Positions 52,977 through 61,346 of a stretch of 64,000 nucleotides of DNA are shown here, one piece after another. The number at the start of each line of letters is the position of its first letter. The stretch's first letter is position 1. The notes under the pieces are model-generated. The model was given only the letters and a program-made list of their open reading frames with translations. It ran no database searches and was not told where the DNA came from. The DNA is from Bacteroidota bacterium. GTDB lineage: Bacteria > Bacteroidota > Bacteroidia > NS11-12g > UBA9320. Location of the stretch: NCBI GenBank assembly GCA_002746305.1, contig NVWV01000008.1, positions 61,353 through 125,352 of the forward strand, in the 5' to 3' direction. A program made the translations under genes and the position numbers.

Positions 52977-53110
52977 TGCTACAAGACAGTATAAAATAAC
53001 GGGTAATTTAGCCCTTGATCAAGAGTAAGTGCTCTTTTGTTACATCTGATTTTCTGTGAAAAATACTCGTACACAAAACCGCAACTATTCATATACGAGC
53101 GTTGTAAACA
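52977..53110 (+). repeat. class A-like junction, 134 bp
   Basis: Left end TGCTACAAG pairs with 52433-52440, then ACAGTATAAAATAACGGG. Right part GCAACTATTCATATACGAGCGTTG; right end GTTGTAAACA (53101-53110); no good partner at the next gene end. Confidence 0.75.
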
Positions 53111-53118
53111 ATGTGAGA

Positions 53119-53676
53119 ATGAAACTGCTAACTAAAAAAGATAACGATAATCCGAATTTCATCCTCAACTGTGAGAAAATAATTCAGAACCGAATTGAGC
53201 TTTGGAAACCAAATGACGTTTTTGTGAATCGAATTGATAATTGGTTTGACGAAAAATGGATGAAATTTTCTGGAACAATAATGTCTGAATTATCCATTTG
53301 GAAAGGAGAAACAACTATTCCACCTTTTCATCCGAATCGTATTGAATCTTCCGATTTTTATCAAAAAGCGGCTGAACAGTATATGAAAAAGGAAAACCTC
53401 AAAACTTTGCACATTTACCAAGAAAGTAAAAACAACCTAAAAAGATACTTATCGGAATTTACAAACGATGGACTTTTTATTTGGTACAGTGGAAACTCAA
53501 AAGTGAATGACCTTGGAACGCTAATGTGTTATTTAGTAACAAAATCAGAATGTCAACCGTTCTTTATTACTTTGAGTAAAAAAAATGAATGGAACGTTTC
53601 TCAAACTAAAGGGATTTTAAGAAAAGAAATACAAACGATAATAGAAAGGGAACTGAATGAAAACACACGTGAATAA
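53119..53676 (+). CDS. unknown protein
   Basis: 185 residues from ATG 53119 (MKLLTKKDNDNPNFILNCEK). The upstream frame start at 53056 lies in the repeat. Pattern: KWMKFSGTIMSELSIWKGETTIPPFHPNRIESSDFYQK. No named family; predicted cytoplasmic. Confidence 0.6.
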   Translation: MKLLTKKDNDNPNFILNCEKIIQNRIELWKPNDVFVNRIDNWFDEKWMKFSGTIMSELSIWKGETTIPPFHPNRIESSDFYQKAAEQYMKKENLKTLHIYQESKNNLKRYLSEFTNDGLFIWYSGNSKVNDLGTLMCYLVTKSECQPFFITLSKKNEWNVSQTKGILRKEIQTIIERELNENTRE

Positions 53677-53679
53677 ACA

Positions 53680-53781
53680 TAGCAAAGGGTATTAAAGCCA
53701 TAAGGTTCACTCCTATTTAAAAAGACCGCCAAGTTGGCGTCTTTTTACACCTACGCTTCATACACAAGACCGTTGTACACC
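53680..53781 (+). repeat. class A junction, about 100 bp
   Basis: Central hairpin AAAAGACCGCCAA/TTGGCGTCTTTT, then CCTACGCTTCATACACAAGACC. Right end GTTGTACACC (53772-53781) is complementary in 9 of 10 bases to 54433-54442. Confidence 0.78.
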
Positions 53782-53788
53782 ACTGAAA

Positions 53789-54430
53789 ATGCCATTAACC
53801 GAAACAACACATAATAAAGCTATTGCCTTTCTTGAGATGATTCAGATTGGTCATGAAATAATGAAAGAATCATCAGTTGTGAATTCCAAAACAAAAGAAC
53901 TTTTCAATAATTCTGATACTTGGAATATTAAAACAATTAATGAATCGCTTGAGAAGCGGGATTTAAGTCACGCAGGATTAGAATCCCTAATTGGTGCTTA
54001 TTTAACTTTTTGGAACGAAAGTGTTGGAATGGACATTGAAGAGTTCTGGATTAAAATCAATAAGAAATCGCTTGATTTTAAAAGAAAGGACCCCTTAAAA
54101 TATGCCTTAGATAAAGGTCGATTCAGAAATGTTCATCAAGGAATGAGTGCTCGTAGAGATTGGAATAGACTAAAAGAAAGTCAATTACTAAATAAACGGC
54201 TAACAAAGGAAGAAATTGAATGTCTTGATATAATCATAAAAGACGATGAATTAGAAAGAGTAAAATTGCTAAAGAAGTGCTTAACTAAAAAAAGTATTCC
54301 TAAAACACAATATTTAAAATTTGGTGATTGTATAGGCTACTTGAGTCATTGTGACCTTTTTGAAAATTATTTTACAGAACTTGAACTTGAAGAGCTACAT
54401 GAGGTTTGGAACAATTTTGAATCAAAATAG
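53789..54430 (+). CDS. unknown helical protein
   Basis: 213 residues, mostly helical: LEMIQIGHEIMKESSVVNSK and DKGRFRNVHQGMSARRDWNRL. No named family and no membrane segment. One-gene cassette with 9/10 complementary ends. Confidence 0.6.
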   Translation: MPLTETTHNKAIAFLEMIQIGHEIMKESSVVNSKTKELFNNSDTWNIKTINESLEKRDLSHAGLESLIGAYLTFWNESVGMDIEEFWIKINKKSLDFKRKDPLKYALDKGRFRNVHQGMSARRDWNRLKESQLLNKRLTKEEIECLDIIIKDDELERVKLLKKCLTKKSIPKTQYLKFGDCIGYLSHCDLFENYFTELELEELHEVWNNFESK

Positions 54431-54432
54431 CC

Positions 54433-54583
54433 GGTATACAACACTGTATATAGTGAATATGGACGCCATTGCTCAACCCAATGTTTGACTAACCCCTCCA
54501 AATCTATTTATGCTTATTTTCGAGACCTACGACTGAGGAAACAAGAGATTATGGTTATTCTCTGGATTCGGTTGTTGGCATTC
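54433..54583 (+). repeat. class B junction, 151 bp
   Basis: Left end GGTATACAAC (54433-54442), CACTGTATATAGTGAATATGG, class B core at 54505-54525, right end GTTGGCATTC (54574-54583) complementary 9/10 to 55055-55064. Confidence 0.85.
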
Positions 54584-54591
54584 ATAAAAAA

Positions 54592-55050
54592 ATGAAAATT
54601 AAATTTAATCAATTAGAATTCCGACGATCGTTTCTACCAAAGGACAAAGACTTAAAAGAAGATCGGCCATTTGTTGACTTCATAATTGATGAAATTTCCC
54701 TATCCAAACACCTAGGTAAAATTGAAGATCCAATTACACCTTATGGATGGGGTAACAATAAAAAATCTGAATTAGCCTATGCTGAGAGACTTATAAATTT
54801 TAAAAAATCAGACTTTGATAATGGACTTCAATCGGCGTATGTCTGTGCTTGCTGCGGAGATGAAGAATGTGGGGCAGTTATGTTTGAGGTAGTTAACCAC
54901 GGACGATTTGTAGAATGGCTAAACTTTATGTATAGTGAGGGTTATCCCACTGAAGATGAACCCGATGAGAAAATTGAAATCACATCTTTATACTTTGAGA
55001 TTGGAAGTTATCAAAAGGCCATAGGGCAACTTAAGTCAATGATAAAATAA
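54592..55050 (+). CDS. unknown protein with CxCCGxxxCG motif
   Basis: 152 residues. Block YVCACCGDEECGAVMFEVVNHG has four Cys and resembles SCCCGIPECSG of the cassette protein at 26581-27000. N-terminal FRRSFLPKDKDLKEDRPFVDF. The two may belong to one family of small zinc-binding or immunity-type proteins. One-gene cassette with 9/10 complementary ends. Confidence 0.65.
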   Translation: MKIKFNQLEFRRSFLPKDKDLKEDRPFVDFIIDEISLSKHLGKIEDPITPYGWGNNKKSELAYAERLINFKKSDFDNGLQSAYVCACCGDEECGAVMFEVVNHGRFVEWLNFMYSEGYPTEDEPDEKIEITSLYFEIGSYQKAIGQLKSMIK

Positions 55051-55054
55051 AAAC

Positions 55055-55155
55055 GAATGCTAACAATATCCATAATTAATAGGGAAGCTCTGGTGTTTAA
55101 TCCAAAAGTTTCGTATTTTTATTCCCGTACTATTCATAGTCAGGCGTTATAAACA
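55055..55155 (+). repeat. class A junction, 101 bp
   Basis: Left end GAATGCTAAC pairs with 54574-54583. Arms AATTAATAGGGAA and TTCCCGTACTATTC. Right end GTTATAAACA (55146-55155) has no partner. Confidence 0.8.
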
Positions 55156-55270
55156 ACTGAAAGATAGGACTAAATAATGTTATAATGAGTAAGTGGAGTC
55201 CAGAACCCACTAAAAAAACGGGGCGAAACTGAAAAGCCATAGGAGTAAGAACAATTAAAATGAAAAAAAA

Positions 55271-55594
55271 ATGAAAAAAGGAACAATTAAGGTAAGTATA
55301 CTATACCCTGACGGAGAAGGAAAAACATTTGATATGGACTATTACTGCAACAAACATGTGCCAATGGTTGCAGAGCTATTAGGTGATGCTGTAATCGGTG
55401 CAACTGTTGAAAAAGGGCTTGCAGGGGGAGAACCAGGTTCAACGGCAACATATCAGGCTATGGGAAATTTATATTTTGAATCTATTGAAATATTTCAGAA
55501 TTCGTTTGGTCCGCATGCTGATAAAATAATGAGTGATGTACCTAATTACACTAATATAGAGCCTATTCTCCAAATTAGCGAAGTGATGATTTGA
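55271..55594 (+). CDS. EthD-like dimeric alpha-beta barrel protein
   Basis: 107 residues. VSILYPDGEGKTFDMDYYCNKHVPMVAELLG is typical of EthD-family (IPR009799) proteins with the ...YY..KH.P. motif. The family is associated with ether degradation but most members have unknown function. A second ATG just upstream exists; 55271 keeps the standard length. Preceded by a 115-bp region without obvious repeat. Confidence 0.78.
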   Translation: MKKGTIKVSILYPDGEGKTFDMDYYCNKHVPMVAELLGDAVIGATVEKGLAGGEPGSTATYQAMGNLYFESIEIFQNSFGPHADKIMSDVPNYTNIEPILQISEVMI

Positions 55595-55609
55595 TTTGAA
55601 AAAGCTTAT

Positions 55610-55625
55610 ACCTAACCGTTAGGCA
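55610..55625 (+). repeat. spacer-less cassette junction CCTAACCGTTAGG
   Basis: The left core CCTAAC and right core GTTAGGC abut with a single C between, giving a 13-base palindrome (55611-55623) and no internal stem-loop. GTTAGGC (55618-55624) starts the next cassette and CCTAAC recurs at 56291-56296 behind its gene. It looks like a junction that has lost its whole interior. Confidence 0.65.
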
Positions 55626-55641
55626 ATTAAAAACAAACTAT

Positions 55642-56280
55642 GTGAAATCAGAAATAAAAAAGGAAGCTATTGAACATTTAAAAAGGGATATTCTTTTCGG
55701 ATTTGAAAGTAAAGAAGACCTTTTTGAAAGTATAAGCGAACTATTCTATGATGAAGATGATTTTGATGATTACTGGTTTAAAATGGAAATTGAAAAACAG
55801 TTCTCTTCTCATCAAAAAAATAGTGAAAATTGGAAAAAGCCTACCGACTTTGAAAAACTTGTCAAAGTATTTGACCAACTGAACAAAGAATCAATAGTCA
55901 GCTTGCATAAAGCTGGACATACAAGGCAGGACGGAGAAGCTGATTGTAGAGAAATAATAGAAGAATTAGAAGCTAGTGGGATAATCGCCAAAGGATACTG
56001 TTATTACCATTCTCAAGATTTAGAAAGGATAATAGAAGCTAGTGGAACACTATTTATCGGTTATGACAGCAATCAGCATATTGACAAAATTGGATATGAA
56101 ATAGCTAATAGGGTTATAGAATTATTACAAGAGAACGGATTTCAAACAGAATGGAATGGTTCCTTAGATTCTAGAATTGAAATAAAGAGCATTGTTTGGG
56201 AAAAAGCTTACGATAATATTGACTACAATTACAGTAGGGTGTTTTCCATAATTAAAAAGCCATTTTGGAAATTCTGGTAA
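55642..56280 (+). CDS. DUF6891 family protein
   Basis: 212 residues from GTG 55642; ATG 55640 is out of frame and followed by a stop. Blocks LHKAGHTRQDGEADCREII, GYCYYHSQDLERIIEASG and LFIGYD match the DUF6891 pattern (G-T-DG..D..E and H-Q-D). Cytoplasmic, unknown function. N-terminal part (1-95) is helical. One-gene cassette with short ends GTTAGG and CCTAAC. Confidence 0.78.
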   Translation: MKSEIKKEAIEHLKRDILFGFESKEDLFESISELFYDEDDFDDYWFKMEIEKQFSSHQKNSENWKKPTDFEKLVKVFDQLNKESIVSLHKAGHTRQDGEADCREIIEELEASGIIAKGYCYYHSQDLERIIEASGTLFIGYDSNQHIDKIGYEIANRVIELLQENGFQTEWNGSLDSRIEIKSIVWEKAYDNIDYNYSRVFSIIKKPFWKFW

Positions 56281-56284
56281 GACA

Positions 56285-56440
56285 ACTACACCTAACAGGG
56301 TGTATAAAGCATAGCAAATAAGTCTAAAATCGCAAGGGTTGTACTTATTTGCAAAGACCGCCAAATTTTTAAATTTGGCTACCTCACTTTCGAAAAACTT
56401 CTGCGGAGCAAAGAGTGCAAACCATTCAGTTGAATTGCAG
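56285..56440 (+). repeat. class A junction
   Basis: CACCTAACAGGGTGTATAAAGC is the left end, then CCGCCAAATTTTTAAATTTGG at 56360-56380 and AAGAGTGCAAACC at 56412. The right end CCATTCAGTTGAATTGCAG resembles GTTCAGTTGAATTC. A further 110 bp to the next gene hold nothing I can name. Confidence 0.68.
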
Positions 56441-56553
56441 AAACAAGGAAATCATCAAATAGTCCTATCTCCATTTTCAATTATTTTTAATAGTGCACGC
56501 CTCATAATCATCCACCTAAAAAGTCTTACATTTGAGCCTATACCATATACATT

Positions 56554-56955
56554 TTGGAAGAGATATACGTTAACCGAGAAATACGAGAGATGCTAATAGA
56601 ATTAGCAGTGCAAAATAGAACGATTACCTATTCTAGGTTGAACACCAATTCACATTCAGGGTATGATTTCCGAGATGTCGACGATCGGGATAGTTTTACT
56701 GAGGACATTGAAGCCATTTCAATGAGTGAAGTGAAAAATGGAAGACCTCCTCTAGGTTGTGTGGTTGTCTATAAAAGTGGTTCTGTTAGTAAACCAATAC
56801 TAGAGAGTCTTTATACTATGTGTGAGGAGTTCTACGATTTATCACCAGAGACGACAAAGCCCAATTCCAAGTTTTTCAAAGAACTACAAGCTAAATGTCA
56901 TGAGTATTGGAAGATTTCAGATAACTACAACCAATTTGGCCCCAGGAAAATGTGA
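56554..56955 (+). CDS. unknown protein
   Basis: 133 residues from TTG 56554; ATG 56590 is a shorter alternative. REIREMLIELAVQNRTITYSRLNTNSH and SEVKNGRPPLGCVVVYKSGS suggest an alpha/beta fold with a helical C terminus. No named family. Confidence 0.6.
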   Translation: MEEIYVNREIREMLIELAVQNRTITYSRLNTNSHSGYDFRDVDDRDSFTEDIEAISMSEVKNGRPPLGCVVVYKSGSVSKPILESLYTMCEEFYDLSPETTKPNSKFFKELQAKCHEYWKISDNYNQFGPRKM

Positions 56956-57058
56956 CAGTAGCAAAATCAGCTGCCCTCCCCAAACCTATTTATACTTATT
57001 TTCGAGACCAGGCGACTTGGGGAACAGAAGATTCTATGGATTGGGTGGTAATCTCCAA
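56956..57058 (+). repeat. class B junction before the convergent TetR gene
   Basis: Core at 56988-57009 (TTATACTTATTTTCGAGACC) followed by AGGCGACTTGGGGAACAGAAG. The usual GTTGG end is present as GGATTGGGTGGTAATC. Its right side faces the TetR gene stop, so it may double as a terminator. Confidence 0.65.
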
Positions 57059-57682
57059 TCAAATTTGTTGACGCGGAAAAATATTGACATACTGATTCTT
57101 TGCTTTTTCTGTCAAATACGGATAAATACTTTGGCTCACGAGTAATTCATATTGTCGTATCGCCTCTTCTGACAAAACATCAGCTTGAATCAAAATAGAG
57201 GAAAACCAAAAATTACTAATGACCTCTGTCCGCTTATACAAGTTGTGATATTCCTTTTCCAAAGAAGCTTCACGAAACAAACCTTTTTCTATCATCACCT
57301 CTGCTGTTTCCAAAAACTGTTTTTCCCTATGTTGTGAAAGTTCAGCATAGTGACTTTTTATCTTTTTATTGTTCCTTACGATGGTAACAAAGTCAAGTAG
57401 AAAAAAATGATACTCATACAGTATGGTAAACATCTCTGTTGAAATATTAAAAAATGACTTCAATAGATCATCGTCATTTATAAAAATGATACTATCAATT
57501 TCCTTAACTAACTGAAAATAGAGTGCCTCAATGATATCTTCTCTCTTCTTAAAATGATACTGCAAATTACCGACACTAATTCCAACTTTATCTGCAATAG
57601 TCCTTAATGATACAGCTGAAATTCCACGATCATTAAAAAGCCATAACGACGCTAATAAAATCTTCTGTTTTGTATCATTCAT
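57059..57682 (-). CDS. TetR/AcrR-family regulator
   Basis: 207 residues. HTH at about 10-55 (ASLWLFNDRGISAVSLRTIADKVGISVGNLQYHFKKREDI). The C-terminal ligand domain is large and helical. It is the only gene on the minus strand between 17.6 and 63.7 kb and is divergent from a DUF3995 gene; two TAGTAC-type palindromes between them are its likely operators. Probably represses both genes. Confidence 0.88.
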   Translation of the reverse strand: MNDTKQKILLASLWLFNDRGISAVSLRTIADKVGISVGNLQYHFKKREDIIEALYFQLVKEIDSIIFINDDDLLKSFFNISTEMFTILYEYHFFLLDFVTIVRNNKKIKSHYAELSQHREKQFLETAEVMIEKGLFREASLEKEYHNLYKRTEVISNFWFSSILIQADVLSEEAIRQYELLVSQSIYPYLTEKAKNQYVNIFPRQQI

Positions 57683-57703
57683 CTACGACAAAGATATAAT
57701 TTC

Positions 57704-57748
57704 TAGTACAAATGTACTAATATACCATATTTTAGTACATTTGTACTA
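57704..57748 (+). promoter_or_regulatory. two TetR-type operators between the divergent genes
   Basis: TAGTACAAATGTACTA (57704-57719) and its exact reverse complement TAGTACATTTGTACTA (57733-57748), 13 bases apart. Each has TAGTAC/GTACTA arms around a 4-base centre. This is a typical TetR-family operator layout covering both promoters. Confidence 0.85.
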
Positions 57749-57800
57749 AACACTGCCTAAGCAGCATAACATTATCTATACAATTTCTAGTTCCATACAT

Positions 57801-58229
57801 ATGATCATCACTATTCTATCTTTAGTTCTCTTTGTAACTTTTACCATACTTGGCGGCTTCCATTTCTACTGGCTCTCCGGAAATACTTGGGGACTAAAAA
57901 AGGTAATCCCTACAAAAACCAATGAGTTGAACACCCTTGAAATTCCCAAATTTGCTACCTTACTAGTAGCTCTTGCTCTCACCACATTTGGACTACTTTA
58001 TCTTCTAAAGTCCGGCCTTATCCATATTCAAATTCCAAACTGGGTAACAGACTATGCATATTGGATTATCCCTTCCATTTTTATTCTTCGTGCCATTGGC
58101 GACTTTAAATATCTTGGGTTTTTCAAGAAAATAAAGAATACTGAATTTGGAAAAACAGATTCGAAATTGTTTTCACCATTGTGCTTAGGGATTGGAGTAA
58201 TTGGGATATTGATCCAACTATTGAAATAG
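57801..58229 (+). CDS. DUF3995 membrane protein
   Basis: 142 residues, four membrane segments: ILSLVLFVTFTILGGFHFYW, then FATLLVALALTTFGLLYLL, then PSIFILRAIGDFKYLGFFKK and the final helix. DUF3995 proteins are small, of unknown function, and often sit next to TetR regulators. 118 bases from the TetR gene start; shared control is likely. Confidence 0.82.
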   Translation: MIITILSLVLFVTFTILGGFHFYWLSGNTWGLKKVIPTKTNELNTLEIPKFATLLVALALTTFGLLYLLKSGLIHIQIPNWVTDYAYWIIPSIFILRAIGDFKYLGFFKKIKNTEFGKTDSKLFSPLCLGIGVIGILIQLLK

Positions 58230-58361
58230 AAAGCCCCTTACACGGCATCTAAATCCGTAGTGCTATTAGAACGTCCCACCTTCAAATCTTTTATCTGTAT
58301 TTTTGAGACTTGTGACTTGGGAAACAGAGATATTCTGGAAATTCGGTTGACAGTAAAAAAA
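58230..58361 (+). repeat. class B junction, 132 bp
   Basis: Core at 58289-58310 (TTTTATCTGTATTTTTGAGA) with a TAnnTTTG box, then TTGTGACTTGGGAAACAGAG and TTCGGTTGACAG (GTT at 58346). No matching end at the next gene. Confidence 0.65.
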
Positions 58362-59075
58362 ATGAAATATTTGACTATCATATTAATTCTGATAACTACA
58401 ATAGGCTTCGGACAAAGTTCAGAGGATAGAGATACCGATAGCATTCTACTTGCATATCTACTTGACGAAAACCCAACAAGATTTAATGCTGACACAACCT
58501 ATACACAAGCATTTTATATGGAAACCTATGCCCCTCTCCACTCTCTGTTAATTCTGGACAAGGAAACATCAGGGACAAACAAGTTTCTTAGACCGCTTAC
58601 CGACACAATATTAAATAAATTTTTACCCAAGACTAAATTCTACTACTGCGAACGAACTTGCAATTACGAGTACAATTCGGGAAGACTAAAAACCATTTAC
58701 GCTATAACAAACAACGATACTCTAACAGTTGAAAAATTAGAGCCCTTTGACTATTCCCATCTGACAAAAAAATTCATTAACATCTTTCATGAGGCCACTT
58801 TAGCTGACCGAGGAGCTAAAGAACAATATAGCAAGGCCATAGGTCATATGTTTTTGCAGCTGAGAAACGGCACAATTAACTGCACACGAGACAATAAGCC
58901 AGTATCCAAGACAGGCAGATGGATATCCGAAACCTATGAGCTAAAATTAACAATAACCGAAGACTGCTATTTCCATTTGGACAAAAAACAATATAAAGGA
59001 GTAGATGAATCTCATTATTTTGACTTTAAATTTACAACAGACAGACTTGAAACATTCAAAAAGAAAAGGCAATAA
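58362..59075 (+). CDS. secreted protein, unknown function
   Basis: 237 residues from ATG 58362; the upstream frame from 58260 is repeat sequence. Signal peptide 1-18 (ITTIGFGQ). Contains KFYYCERTCNYEYNSGRLK, with two Cys, and SKTGRWISETYELKLTITED. No named family. Confidence 0.6.
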   Translation: MKYLTIILILITTIGFGQSSEDRDTDSILLAYLLDENPTRFNADTTYTQAFYMETYAPLHSLLILDKETSGTNKFLRPLTDTILNKFLPKTKFYYCERTCNYEYNSGRLKTIYAITNNDTLTVEKLEPFDYSHLTKKFINIFHEATLADRGAKEQYSKAIGHMFLQLRNGTINCTRDNKPVSKTGRWISETYELKLTITEDCYFHLDKKQYKGVDESHYFDFKFTTDRLETFKKKRQ

Positions 59076-59194
59076 CAATGTGCCTACAAAACCCATAACT
59101 AGACACCATCTAATTCTGCTCATTCAATGACTCCGCTACCGGGAAACGGAGGATTATTCAGAGTATTTGATTAGTCTGTACGACGTAAAAGAAA

Positions 59195-59635
59195 ATGAAA
59201 CAGCTAGTAATAGTCATACTTGGACTTCTAATTTCATCTTGTTTAAAAGGACAGGACAAGCAAGATATTGTCATTAATAAATTGAGCAATATTAACCATT
59301 GGGAAATTGAATTTGTGAAAGGGAAAACAGACACTGTTGGAGTCAAAAATTGGTTGCCCAGTACTGAATTAACTATAAAATTTCAAAATAAAAAAGACAG
59401 TAATTGCTTAAAACCAAATTTCGACTTTTATCCAGTTGAATTAGTTACTTATATTGAAAAAAAATTAAGGAATCATTTGATGTTAAGGTCAACGCTCTAT
59501 CCCCCAACACCAAATATTTACAAAACCGACAATTTTATAATTTTAGGCTGGAACTTGACTGATTATGACGGTAGAACATGTTGTGAATGTACAAACCTTA
59601 AAAGTGAATTGACCAAAATATTGGGTTTTAAATAA
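59195..59635 (+). CDS. lipoprotein or secreted protein, unknown function
   Basis: 146 residues. Start MKQLVIVILGLLISSCLKGQ has a lipobox-like ISSC (C16). The C-terminal part DYDGRTCCECTNLKSELTKIL holds three Cys. Not recognised. Confidence 0.6.
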   Translation: MKQLVIVILGLLISSCLKGQDKQDIVINKLSNINHWEIEFVKGKTDTVGVKNWLPSTELTIKFQNKKDSNCLKPNFDFYPVELVTYIEKKLRNHLMLRSTLYPPTPNIYKTDNFIILGWNLTDYDGRTCCECTNLKSELTKILGFK

Positions 59636-59774
59636 AAAAGCCGTAGCAATGTATAAAAATAATAGGCCTTCCTCACTTTCGCAAAGCTTCAGCTTAGCAA
59701 ACAGTGTTAAACCGAAAGTTAAGGGCTTCAAAAGTCGCCCATAACCATACACAAATCATTAAAGACAAGTAAAA
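59636..59774 (+). repeat. class A junction, about 139 bp
   Basis: GCCGTAGCAATGTATAAAAATAATAGG on the left, CCTCACTTTCGCAAAGCTTC, and CCATACACAAATCATTAAAGAC on the right, in which the usual CCGTT is CATT. The cores do not pair with the gene ends. Confidence 0.6.
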
Positions 59775-60524
59775 ATGACGATACTGAAATACTGCCTATC
59801 AACCCTTTTGACTTTCTGCTCTATATCTATATTGGCACAGAATGGACCTGCTATTATCAAAGATTTGGAAGGGTTCACAAATGTTCGTAGTGGACCGGGG
59901 ACGGACTTTGAAGTAATTGACACTTTATTCAAAGAAGACTTTTTCTACTTCACGTTTGACGAAAAAACAGCTTGGGCTCATGTAACAGCTTGGAAAGGGA
60001 GACAAATTGAAGGGTTTATACATAAAAGCAGAATTCAAGAACTTAAGAGTCTTGACAATAAGGCACTTAAGAATATTATAACCACAGTACTCGACAGACA
60101 AAGAACCTTAGCTGACAACTTTAGAACTGCTTGGAAATTGAAAGACAGTCTTGCTTACAGAATAACCATAAAAGAACTAGAGCATTACAATGACACCAAG
60201 TATAACCCAATACTTGAAATAATTCCTCATTATTTCTGTTCGACCGATGATACTGAAATAATAGACCAATTTTTTGCGACAATGTGGGCTGACAAAGGAT
60301 CCGCAAGTGAAATGCCTTCATTCTATATCGGAGACTGTTTCATTTGTAAACCTGATTTAATAATTGAGCAACTAGATAAAATCAGAGACAAAGAGCAGAA
60401 AAACATAATTCTTGACCACATAGAATGGGGACTGATGAATCATTTTGAAGTTGATGAAGATGGAAATTCGAACAACAAGGAATATAACAAACTCATTGAA
60501 CGAATAAAAAAAGCCAGCCCATAA
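59775..60524 (+). CDS. secreted SH3-domain protein
   Basis: 249 residues; signal peptide 1-21 (SISILAQ). A bacterial SH3 domain at about 25-90 (LEGFTNVRSGPGTDFEVIDTLFKEDFF ... WKGRQIEGFIHKSRI). The remaining residues are helical with no named domain. SH3b domains bind peptidoglycan or peptides; likely periplasmic. Confidence 0.78.
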   Translation: MTILKYCLSTLLTFCSISILAQNGPAIIKDLEGFTNVRSGPGTDFEVIDTLFKEDFFYFTFDEKTAWAHVTAWKGRQIEGFIHKSRIQELKSLDNKALKNIITTVLDRQRTLADNFRTAWKLKDSLAYRITIKELEHYNDTKYNPILEIIPHYFCSTDDTEIIDQFFATMWADKGSASEMPSFYIGDCFICKPDLIIEQLDKIRDKEQKNIILDHIEWGLMNHFEVDEDGNSNNKEYNKLIERIKKASP

Positions 60525-60683
60525 CAAAGTAGATAACCTATAAGACAATTGCTCCTTCTTGATAGTTCAGTGCTATACTAACACCCAAAACCATTTATGC
60601 TTATTTTCGATACTCCGACAGGTGTAACAGGAAGATTCTCGTGATTTGATTGGTGGCGGTAGCCGAATAACTTAAAAAATAAA
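60525..60683 (+). repeat. class B junction
   Basis: The gene before ends in CCCATAACAAAGTAGATAACC. Class B core at 60592-60611 (CATTTATGCTTATTTTCGAT). Ends GATTGGTGGCGGTAGCCG. Confidence 0.65.
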
Positions 60684-61139
60684 ATGATATTTAGAAAGGC
60701 AACAGAAAAAGATATTCCAATAATCGTTGAAATGATTGCTGACGATGAACTTGGAAGGGAAAGGGAAAATTTTCAAATTCCATTGCAATCAAAATATCTA
60801 AAGGCCTTTGAGAAAATAAATTCTGATGAAAATCAAGAACTGATAATTGTAGAGAATGAGAATTCTCAAATCATTGGCACACTACAACTGACATTTATAC
60901 AATATCTAACCTACCAAGGTGGAATAAGAGCTCAAATTGAAGCAGTGCGAATTCGAAAGGACAAAAGAGGACTGGGAATTGGAAGAAAAATGTTTCAATG
61001 GGCAATTACTAGAGCAAAAGAAAGAAATGCACACTTGCTCCAATTGACAACCGACAAAAAAAGACCAGAAGCTATTAAATTTTACAAAGATTTAGGTTTC
61101 AAACAATCACACGAAGGAATGAAAATGCATTTTAACTAA
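60684..61139 (+). CDS. GNAT family N-acetyltransferase
   Basis: 151 residues with the acetyl-CoA pyrophosphate-binding loop RKDKRGLGIGRKM (R/Q-x-x-G-x-G/A) at about 91-103 and the final strand LQLTTDKKRPEAIKFYKDLGF. Transfers an acetyl group from acetyl-CoA to an unknown amine in the cytoplasm. Single-gene unit. Confidence 0.88.
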   Translation: MIFRKATEKDIPIIVEMIADDELGRERENFQIPLQSKYLKAFEKINSDENQELIIVENENSQIIGTLQLTFIQYLTYQGGIRAQIEAVRIRKDKRGLGIGRKMFQWAITRAKERNAHLLQLTTDKKRPEAIKFYKDLGFKQSHEGMKMHFN

Positions 61140-61346
61140 ACATAAGTCAGTTGCGGACACGGTATGCAACAACTAGGGCATTCAGTGTGTAACCCAATCG
61201 AATATACATAAGCCCCATAAACCTCTCAAACCTTATTTATGCTTATTTTCGAGACCTATGACTGGAAAACTGAGGATTCTGAAGATTTGGTTGATGAGTA
61301 AATTCAAGAATGTACTACAACCAACTGCACTATTAATACTTTAAGT
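61140..61346 (+). repeat. class B junction, 207 bp
   Basis: Starts CATAAGTCAGTTGCGGACAC, class B core at 61234-61254 (ATTTATGCTTATTTTCGAGACC split over the line), then GACTGGAAAACTGAGG and GATTTGGTTGATGAG. The cores do not pair with the next gene's end. Confidence 0.68.

Noticed and set aside
53056..53118. Upstream start of the gene at 53119
   Set aside because: The extra 21 residues are encoded in the junction repeat (GCAACTATTCATATACGAGC) and ATG 53119 follows the core GTTGTAAACA, as for other cassettes.
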